A DNA stretch of 64,000 nucleotides from Dysidea avara (lineage: Eukaryota; Porifera; Demospongiae; Dictyoceratida; Dysideidae): the NCBI RefSeq assembly GCF_963678975.1, contig NC_089284.1, positions 2,756,001 through 2,820,000 on the forward strand, written 5' to 3'. Position 1 is the stretch's first letter. Each line of letters begins with the position of its first letter. The translations under genes and the position numbers were made by a program. The notes below the pieces were generated by a model that saw only the letters and a program-made list of their open reading frames with translations, did not search any database and was not told the DNA's origin. This document shows, one piece after another, positions 45,196 through 61,700 of the stretch.

Positions 45196-47675
45196 GATGC
45201 AACACGAGGTTAACCAGTTCTTAAAGGTGCTCACCAATAAGTCCTGCTGATTGATTTACGGACGAAGTCCGGAGCTATGAAACCTGCACTGCGCAAATAG
45301 AGTATCAACACGAGTATCAACACCTCAGTTGAATACTGAACGTTCTAAAGAAACTGCTTTTTATTTTATTTTTTCTAAAGAACTGCTGATAAATGTTGAG
45401 TAGCCTCCATATAAAGACCAGAGTAAGGTGTCAATATAACCACTTTCATACTGCCAGTTAATATACTTGGGACCAGGGTCGAATTTATTAAGGCTTTACA
45501 GCACAAGTGCTGAAGGTCTGTAGGACACCTGGTCCTACAGCCTGTCTAAAGTTGTTACAGAAGTGTGTTTGAAAAGGTGGAGAAAGGAGAAAAAAAAATC
45601 CATGACTGGACCTGGCCATGGGCAACCTCGAACCTGCTTGAATTTTACCTTGATCATTTGATTTTTCATCAAATTCTCACACTAGCCTTCAAAGGTGATG
45701 GATCACTAACACTTCTGCAGAAGTCTTGATTCACTGCAAGCAAATTAAAGCCCCCATGAATCAGTGTCAATCCTATTTTGATCCCGGTCACCAGTGTTTG
45801 ACAGACACTTTAGACTACTAGAATACAGTTTTACATTTTTATGGGCAGGAGTCGCAGGACAAAGCTATTACTCATGCCAAAAACAAACAAAATAGGCTCG
45901 GTTACAAGAAAATGTTCGATAACACTCAGAGGCTGATTACATTTGACTATGTAATGCTATACAAGTGCTTGCAGTTCATTGCACTGAATTTACACACAAG
46001 GGTAACATCACAGCGCGTATTGTAAATGATTTAGCATGAAGATATACTAGTACACTGCACATGAAATGGCTGTTAAGTTTGCTTGGCTATAATAGCAAGA
46101 CACCTTCAACATAATAGCAGAATGGTCTGGCAAGATGATCTGCAAGACAGAGTCTCGTGTAATACTAAGTTTAGTCGCAACAGTAAGTCACCAAATTCTA
46201 TAGTACAAAATTCATCATTCTGTAGCTCATTATAGTTTGTAACTCACATAGGATAGCTCACAGGGTTGAACACATGTCACTCAACTGGTAAAAAAGCTAA
46301 TCCTTACTTGTGGAAGTCCTCATGATTTAGTTTTTTAAGCCTGTTCGCAGTCTTGTGCGCACATTCAAAACAGAATCAATTCACCATATGATTCCTTGAT
46401 GTTGATGGCCACCTCAAAATACGTATATCTACGATCAAGAGTTCATAGGACCTTAGAGTCTATCCATTTAGTGGTAATTTATACCCTATTAAGGGCATTC
46501 TTCTCTACTTGATCATCAGTCATTGGTATCTTCTGTGATCACACTTTTCAGTATCACTACTGTCAGGCATATTGTCATTTAACTTATCAAAGGCAAACCT
46601 TGCAATGTTTGCTCAATAACATTGCAAAAAAAGAGGAACGCTTCTACTTGTCAGGCCGGGGTACACATATACAGGATGGTCCAGTACAAAATGTTGCATA
46701 TTGAATGCAAGCAGAGAGAGAAACCATCACTAATGGAATGATAAAAACACTACAAACATGAAGAGTCCTCAGACACATGTGACCACAACCTAACAGTGTC
46801 TGTGTGGGATTGGCAAGGGTGTGGGAATTTCAGCTCCGTTTTGTGATGATGTAATCACATTTTAAAAACTTGTTGACGTCACCACATAAACAGCTTTATT
46901 TTCAAACGGAACTGAAATTCCCAGTACAAAAAAAGTAGTTACAGATTAATTAGCTGGATCCGGTCACTCTTTAGATGTTTTTGCCAGAAATATCCTCTAG
47001 ATCTCTGAGGCTAGGATACTCGGTAGCATCACCTAAGCACTTTCTCAGAGTACTGGAATACAAAATACCCACAATCATTTTACAGATATCTATTACGATG
47101 CACAAACAAGCAAACAAAACTCTGGGAAAAATCATACTCTGCATGTTTAATTGCCATTCCGTGTAAAGTGCACTCAAATCTACCAGTTCTGAGTATAAAT
47201 GCAAACTCTTTTTTCTAATAGTACACATGTACAGTTTAACTTGAAGCACACTATATATTATAAGTTTCTTTTTGTGAAGGCCTGCATCAAGAGCTTCTTC
47301 CTATGCAGAAATTTCGTCCACGACCTACCATGGTTGCAATTACTGTCAAAAATCTGAACGATCCACCAAACGCCATCGGCTGCTAACTGCCGAGACTGCT
47401 ATACAACCCTCGACCATAGATACTGGGTGTAGTATCTATGCCTCGACACAACCACATAACCACGAAGACACAAGTTCTAAAAAATGCACATCTACACTGA
47501 CCAGTTTACGGACGTAATCCGAGATTTTGAATTCTCAATTTCCTCGGTCGGGGTTGTAGTACTGTCATCTTCTTTGGAAGGTATTTAATGCACTAATGTG
47601 TACCAAGGCATAGGAGCCGGTTAATCGAGCCATTTATTAAACTTTGTGTGATTTATTAGTGTTTTGTTGGGGAAA
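45196..47675. other. Divergent intergenic region between C1QBP and PP1
   Basis: About 2.5 kb. It contains a double-hairpin repeat at 45486-45560, a hairpin element at 46820-46925 and a partial TAGTCTCGTG-type end near 46.13-46.17 kb. Two short similar motifs lie near the two gene starts: TTTACGGACGAAGTCCGGAG (about 45254) and TTTACGGACGTAATCCGAGA (about 47515). No further gene is supported. Confidence 0.5.
46820..46925. mobile_element. Hairpin element containing a TGACGTCA-like core
   Basis: GTGGGAATTTCAGCTCCGTTT and its partner AAACGGAACTGAAATTCCCA are inverted arms. Between them lies TTGACGTCACCACATAAACA, which resembles the CRE-bearing segment just upstream of COQ5 copy 1. Confidence 0.6.
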
Positions 47676-53833
<6,158 letters not shown>

Positions 53834-54029
53834 AACAGCAAGATGATATGAACCATTTTATTTGCAGCACACGTACACACGCAAACACACTACATCTCCA
53901 ATACAGATATAATGAGTTTAACATGTGTATAAGTGTGCACCTCTCGTTATTATATTTGCTGTGTATTGTAAGTAATGTATTATATTATATTATGAATGTG
54001 TATAACTAAAATATATGTATTGTATAAAG

Positions 54030-55694
54030 TTAGTGTCCCCCCATGACAAATGATGGCGGTTCATCTTGGTCATCTTCATCTTTTTGCTGTTGTTCAATGT
54101 CATTTTCATCATTCTCACTGCTGTTGTCTTCATCTGCAGTGGCTGTTTGTGATTTCTGTGGCTCAGCATCTGTGTGGCATTAGCAATGGTAATTATGTGT
54201 GAAAAAGACAAGATTATTAACACACATTCCTAATTTTGCTGTTCATAGAAACTGGCCATGGTGAATTTACCATGTAATTACAAATTGCATGCAAACCTAC
54301 TTCAAAAGCTGAACAAATTTGAGTAATGACAAGTAAAAGAAACATGATTTACTAGCACAAGTTATGGTAAGACCTACATGCAATGTACTGTGACGCAATT
54401 TCTATATGAATAAAAATTTGTTATGGAGTTCTTGGTTCTGTGACCACTTTATTATAAGCTGTTCTATGCATGTGTTTAAAGAAAACGAAAACTATAAAAG
54501 TGCTGTCTTCAATAATTCCGCTATGCATGTAGAAAATGGTGATATGTAATATCTCAAGTTTCCCTAACATCTGTTTACAAAAAAAATGATGCAAACTTAA
54601 GGAGATGAGTAATGAAATTGTCAAGGAGGAAGGAGCATTCAACAACATTTAAGCAAATTACAGCCTGTGCTCAAGGCATCAGCAACCACCCAAATGGCCA
54701 AGCTCACATATAAAGAGACTATTACTATTTGGTCAGTTAACATTGCTAGTACTTGGCCTTTGCAAAGTGCTGTAGTTATGAACGACAGAGCAATGTTATT
54801 ACTTAGAAAGTAGTAACATTTTTAGCTAGGGTCTAGTAGGTTGCAACAATTCTTCATAGCAATGGTCATTATTGTACTAGACAGAAAATCACTCACCACC
54901 ACCATCATTCTTGGCTTTCTTCCTAGCTAATTGTCTCTGTTTTTTCTTTTTTCTATGTACAAAACAACAAGGTATTGGTAAAGTTTCTGAGTTATGCCAT
55001 ACCTCTTCTCCCTTTTCTTCGTTGTCTTCTCTTCACATTTGGCTTTATTTGATTCCATTCTCTCCTGAAACTCCTTATCTTTCTCTTCCTAGAATCTGAT
55101 ACTGAAAAAGACAATGAAAATGTCCACTAGCTAACCTTGACTGTTTGTCTTCTTAACCAATCCTGTCTTGCATTCTCTCTTCTCCTCAAGTGACGGTACA
55201 CATGGAATACTTCACTACCAGCTCCAGCACTAGAACCTAGTATACATGTATCTAAATAATGCCCACCACATTCTGAGGTTGCTTAGCAATATTAATGGTG
55301 TGGACAAACATGTACACAAGTGCACTAGTGGTGTGGACACATGTTATAAGTGTGTATTTGGGTATGTGTAGTCTATGTTATTAACCCACCCATATAAAAG
55401 CGAACAAAATCTGGTGGCTCCTGTGGTTTCCAATCTTCAGTTCGATCAGGAATTGGTACCGGTTTTTCCTAATGAAGGAAAAGCCAATCTTCACACACAA
55501 TTTATGCATTCACAATGTCCCATACAACTACACAGTCATCAGTGTAAATTATATAGTGTGGTGTAAATCTACTGAACTGGATTTTCCATCAACTTGTCCA
55601 AGCGCATTTTCTGTACATCCGTAGCGTTCCTAGCTATAATCAGCTCCTTTTTCGACACAGCATCTTCCACCAAATCTGGTTCTTCATCGCTCAT
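54030..55694 (-). CDS. PRKRIP1: PRKR-interacting protein 1 homologue
   Basis: Six exons in reading order (55694-55578, 55468-55390, 55236-55136, 55088-55003, 54952-54897, 54169-54030) total 579 nt, 192 residues, phases consistent (human 184). PRKRIP1 is a nuclear spliceosome-associated, dsRNA-binding protein with a long helix. Motifs: [56 protein letters not shown], then a Lys/Glu/Arg helix ([15 protein letters not shown]) and the C-terminal [10 protein letters not shown], close to the family end PSFTMG. The first donor, GTTCAG, is weak but gives the best protein. The start codon is 52 bases from that of the divergent mS23-like gene. Confidence 0.93.
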
Positions 55695-55746
55695 CGTGAC
55701 TACAACATGGTAACTTTCGATTGTGGGTTTTGTACTACAGAGCAAC
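55695..55746. promoter_or_regulatory. Very short divergent promoter between PRKRIP1 and mS23
   Basis: The two start codons are separated by 52 bases (ACTACAACATGGTAACTTTC...), so 5' leaders and promoters must overlap. No TATA box is seen. Confidence 0.5.
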
Positions 55747-58700
55747 ATGAGTTCACGTGCGTTGCACCATGGTACGATATTGTACAGGTAAGCGATAGCT
55801 TTTCAGTAACTTTGTAATATTGGCGTATATTATGTAGGATGCAACGTTTGGTGCAGGCGGGAATAGTTCCAAGAACTCCAAAGTGGATGGCTGTCGTGGA
55901 GGCATTTCCGCCATTGCCTACACCTGTAGTAATTGGTACTAAGACAAAGAAAATAATATATGGAAAAGATCAACGAGAAGTATGAGCTCTGTATGTACAT
56001 ACATGTGTATGGTGCAAGTTAATGCACCATTGATTATACATGGAGACCTGTGGAAATTACATGTGCTTTTCAATTAGAAATTAGTAGTGATTTCTGCCTA
56101 GCACAAATGAGACCTAGAATTAATACACTACAGTAATCATTTGACATTGTTAACTTCCTATATATATATATATATATATATATTAGAGGAAAGAATCGCT
56201 ACCAAGGACTGTCAAACCTGAGGTGTTGTCGTTGTTTGAGGCCTACAACATCAACACTACGTCAAAAAGGTACCGCTTTGTTTATGTGTTATATGTTTGT
56301 TAATAAACAGCTTATGTAGCCTATTTACCTAAGCTTAGAGAGCGATCTCAATCTTTCCCCACAAAGTTTGTGTTTGGGTGTAAAATATTGTAGTCCACAA
56401 AATCCACAAATATTAGTACAGTGAAACCTTGTTAATTGATCTAATGTAGAGTCTATCACAGAGAAGGTAGGAACATACAATGTACCAATTATTCCAGCAT
56501 TACTTGAGACATAATGGTTGGAAAAGCATGAAGTATACTGCCAAAATAATGGGTACCACTTTCAGTAATTAAAATATGCACTTAAGAGCAGTAACTTTTG
56601 TGGTGATACCTTGACTGCCTGCTCAGCTAGTCTCTTTACTGAGGGAACATTGTATTAGTTTTAGTAGTTTGGTCCTGTGGTATATGGCCACTGGCCTTAA
56701 TAATGAGGTGGCCCTATTAACGAAAATGTAATAATGGAAAATACATTTGGACTTGCGGGACCTGGCCACTATAGTGAGGTGGCCTCATTACTGAGGTGGC
56801 CACTAAGTGAGGTTTCACTGTATCCCACACCTACGAAAATTTCTTGCATTACAAGGTCCTAATTAATTTGCAGACCATGTAATTCCCACAGCTAGCTGTG
56901 CATATATGCAAATTGTGTCCAAGTTGTTAAAACCCAAGTCTTTGATATGGATACTCATAAATGATTCAGGGGGGGGGGGGGGGGGCATCCCCCTCCTGAA
57001 AATAAGGGGGGGGGGGGGAAGTTGCAGTATAGATTGGCATTGTTATTTTTAGCAGTTTTCATGTTTCTAGTATGAATGTTAGGCTGTTTTTCAAGCCTTC
57101 AAATTGCAAAAATCCTACAGTTTCTGGGGCCCAGACCCCCCCTGAAATAATTATATTGTAGGCATACGACAGTCATTCTGTGCCCTACTTGCCCCCCCCC
57201 CCCCCCCCCCCCCCAACCCCATAGGTCAGTTCTAGAGTCACCACTGTGGATACTACAACACTATATAAGTTCTTAAAATCTCAGTGCGTGGGAGTGTCAA
57301 AGGTAAGGGGCGTGTCTAGTTTATTGCAGTTAGATCATTAAGGGGTATGGTCATGGAGTGCTTGACTGATTGGTTGATTTTTTGATTGATTGATTTAGAC
57401 TCCTGCATTTGGCTCAAAGCCGTTCTTCCATGCAGGAGCATACATAAAAGTACACATTATTACAACATATGTACACAAATACACACAATATATATTACAA
57501 TACAGCGACTAATACAACTAAATAATCAATACATTAGTCATCATTACATAAAATAAAACATTAGAAGCAGTAGCAATACCATTTGGCAGTCATTCCACTA
57601 GTGTGCAGTGATGTGCTGAAAGCTTATAGTCTACAATGTTCTGGTCGTATATGTCTATTTGACAACCGGGTATGATGATGATGATTAGACCAAGCGCTAT
57701 TGGTAGAGGTGTCATGTTCCGATTGATATATCTGCTACATAGCACATAAGGAGCAATATCTGACCAGGGATGGAATTGACAACCAGTGAAACTTGTGACA
57801 CATGGTCAAACTTTTGTAAGGAGGCAGTAATACGCACACCCTAGTTGTACAGACATTGTAAGATGTTATGTAGTTAACATTGTACCCCAAATGGGCAGAG
57901 CATAGATTAAGCGAGACAGAACTAGAGAGTCAATTAACATTTTGATAACTTCAGTTGGAAAGGAAGACCGATTAACTATCATCTAGCTGAATAGCTAATC
58001 TAACAGGGATGTTACTATTCAGTGTACTGGACTGACATATTTTTGGTTTCTGCACATTCTATGGTTGGATTTATGCTAGTAAGCACCCTTAGGGCACCTG
58101 CAGCCCAAATGCTAAAGACGAGCAGTGGGAATATACGAAAACTGTATTCCACTCACTACCTGCAGCATTACTGCACACCAGGGTATATAAGGGCCGTATA
58201 GAGCGATAACTTTACGTCGCAAAATCACGTTAAAATGCATAACCGCAACTTCCGCTGGGCAAGATGTGGGGCAAATTCAATGGCGGGGTTCCTTCAAGAG
58301 GCTACAGCTTGGCTTCTGGTGATTCATTCAGCATGAAACTTACTCAGGACATAATTAGAACAGAAGTTGAGAAAGACGTTGAAAAATTCTAACTTGGAAG
58401 CCAGTAATCACAGCTCAAACTTGAAGTCTATTCAAAATAAACACCTAGTATAAAGGTCCTATTCATTTATAGGCCTGGTCAAAAATTCTGGGAAGGAAAT
58501 AAAAAGCCCATGCTTTTATAAAAAGAATCAAAATACGTAGAATGTATTATAACACATCTGAGAATAGTGAAACAAATTCCATTGTGGGATCATGTGAACA
58601 TAGTTCTAATAATGGGACTTTCATATTTTACCCAGATAAAACGGCTGTTTTGGACTCAGCTTGAGAAAGCAATTGTCACTAAACAACACTTCAGTAATAT

Positions 58701-61700
58701 AGGAATGAACAATAATGAACTATTGTACCATGGTGCATGGGCAGATCAAAGGGTTCTACTATGAAAGATATACCACTGGTTGGTAGTTAGACCATGCATG
58801 GCTGGCAGTTTAGAACATGCAGTCTTTTAACACCTTAACAAACAAGTGGACAGATAAGCAAATGTATTTAGCTTTTATATAGCACACATGCATGGCTGGC
58901 AGTTGAGAACACAGACCAAAGAGGTGTCAATTGTAGTCTATTAACACCTTAAACAAGCAAATTAATGTATTTGGCTTCCCATATTGATATAATAAATCAT
59001 GTGCATACTGTATTTACACTTGCAAGATAAAATTCGTGCATGCTATAATCCCAAACTAGTGTGCCTGCACACGTGCAATTTAACTATGTGTCTTTCACAA
59101 ATTCTTCTATATCTAAGCCTTGTAACAATTCATCACCAGCAGGTAAGCTGACAGATGGCTGCATGCTTTGGATGCTCCTTTCTCCAAAGTTGATAGTGAA
59201 ATTGATTGTTCCACTACCATTACTGTGAATAACCAGGGAGAAGACTAATGGCCTGATGGCACCGGTAGAGCTACCATTACTGTTAACAACTGAAGAGAAG
59301 ATTGGTTCTGTGATAGCACTAGTATTGCTATAGCTGCTAGTAAACAATATTGGAGGTGAAGCACTGCTGACATTAGTGTTCATCACTCTTTCAACTTCTG
59401 CATTAAAATTTTGACTTGAAGTACCAGTAAGTATATTGCTCGCAGCTTGTTTCTAACACTTGATGCCTTTTCATATTGTTGTAGAGCTTTTAGTGATCGG
59501 TGTCCAGTGATTTCCTGGATTACTTTCTCTGGGACTTCCTTTTGAAACTGTTCCTGAAGTCCTTAAACTGTGGTTAGTAAATTTACCCTCAGCATTACCT
59601 TTACTAAACATTGTTTTCACCATTTCATTTAGATAGTTGACACCTCTGGGTTGTTCAGAATACCTTCAGAAAACTTCACTAGGGACCTACAATAAAACAC
59701 ACTCTGTTGATAGCACTTTGTGGTAGTTTGCTTAGATATAAATCTAACAATGTTACCAAGCAACGTTCCCCAACAGAAACATTCTTGTAAATTGACACTG
59801 CTTTATTAGGCATGTCAAGTTGATAAAATCCCCCATTGTGGTTCTTTGATCCATGTTCGGTGTACAAATACATATCAGGATTGGTTTGTCGCTTAAATTG
59901 TGAAGGCTTTAAATTACACTATTCTCCTCCTCGTAAACAGCACACCTTTCCAACATAATAGAACACTGCTCTTTGAAGACCGTCAGGTGTTTTCGTAGTA
60001 AGAACACCACTTTTCCAAAGGTTGTTTTCATCTTCTGTTGTAATAACCTCAGCTGACTTTACCTTTGTACCAACTCCCTGTGTATGGATTGACTGAAATA
60101 TAAAATCACATGTGCTGTGTAGCTCTTTAAATCTAAAGTCCTTTCTGTCCAAAAAAATTGGCGGGTTTGTTTGACTCTGTCGAAGATACCTGAGCAGCCC
60201 ACAGAGAATCTGATAAAGTGTTTTAGGCGGATATGGCTTTCCATCTCCTCTTCTAGCTTCAGACACAAAGTGCTTCAGGCACTTGCACAAAACAACACAT
60301 TCATGCTCTTTCTCTAGAATATCGCTAGGATATTTTACTTCCGTGCGCTTGTTTCTCTGCTGGATCCATTCATTAAATACCCTAACTGCCCACGAAGTAT
60401 TCTTAGCGGTATTCTTGGGGATTACACCCCTTGAAAATTTAGTTACTTCTTCTTCAGTAACAGTATTGTTAAAGCGAGACGAAGGTGAGAGTTTCCCTTT
60501 TGAAAGTGACAGCCTTTTATCTTGGGTTCTGGAGCATTTTCTGAAGTTCCACAACAGTTGTAGTCCCTTTTCTTGGGTTCTGATGAAGAAAGAGAAGTTC
60601 CACAGCAGTTGTAATCAGACATTCCAAGACAAAACGGAGAATTACCAGGACATTGCTTATAGTCTTCAGTCATCTATTCGACCTTACTGGACTTGTTTGA
60701 ACTCGAGTTGAGTAGCTTCAGTAATGATGTGTTAATTTCGATTCCTTTGATGGTACAAGCCAGTTATACCACGTTTACTTGTATGATATCATACTCGTAC
60801 TGTGATATAACTAGAACTTGTACATTGATTTGTCTATATAAACATTGTGGGACTCTTCTATTGTACTTTTAAAAGTGCTTGTGCCCACACAGTTTTTGCC
60901 AATTATCAGCTGTAACTTCCCCAGCACAGATCAAACTAACCTGCACTATTTATACAAGTACACAGAAAAATTTGGAATTTTCAACTAGGAGCATAGTAGG
61001 AATATAACACTTCTTATTGTTTTACTGTGATTTAATATTGTGCACTACTCCAGCTTGTTTCAGTACTTTTTATCGATGTGCTACAGTCCCTACTCTAGAT
61101 GAAAATTCCAAATTTTTCTGTGTACTTGTTTGTTAACTTATTTTGTAAATAATTATTATGACTGGTGAACCCACGCATACCATATCTGAAATTATGCTGC
61201 GCGCCCCAATTATCGTCTGTAAAGTGAAGTATCCATTACGCTTCGTTGTCAGCTATGTTCAACCTGTTACACAGCGTTTCAAATCAAGAACTGTTCGAAA
61301 AGCACCTCTGCAATCCACACATATCGAAAGAAATGGTGCCGCACTCCCCCGGGTTATATCAATAATTATCATCTGAAAAGTGAAGTATTCGTTATGCTTC
61401 GTTGTCGGCTATGTTCAACCCGTTACACAGCAGTGCGAATCAAGAACTGTTTGAAAAGCGCCTCTGCTATAAAAATAGCCACTATGACAATTACGGACAA
61501 TTTCCATTACGAAAGGAAGCCATCACGTGCTATCGCCAAATCGACACTTTTCGCTGTCAGCAAAGATGAATGGGACACAAAGGAGGACACTGGTAAGTCC
61601 ATGAAGAAGGCATTGCATGTACTGCGGTATGCCAAAAGGCACCTGTTGGGCCAAAGCGACGTCGAACAGTGAAAAAATCAAGCCCGTAGCCTTAGCCGTT

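Noticed and set aside
61394-61672. 92-residue protein-coding gene
   Set aside because: It lies wholly in a duplicated repeat module, and the first part is a repeat of the sequence 160 bases upstream.
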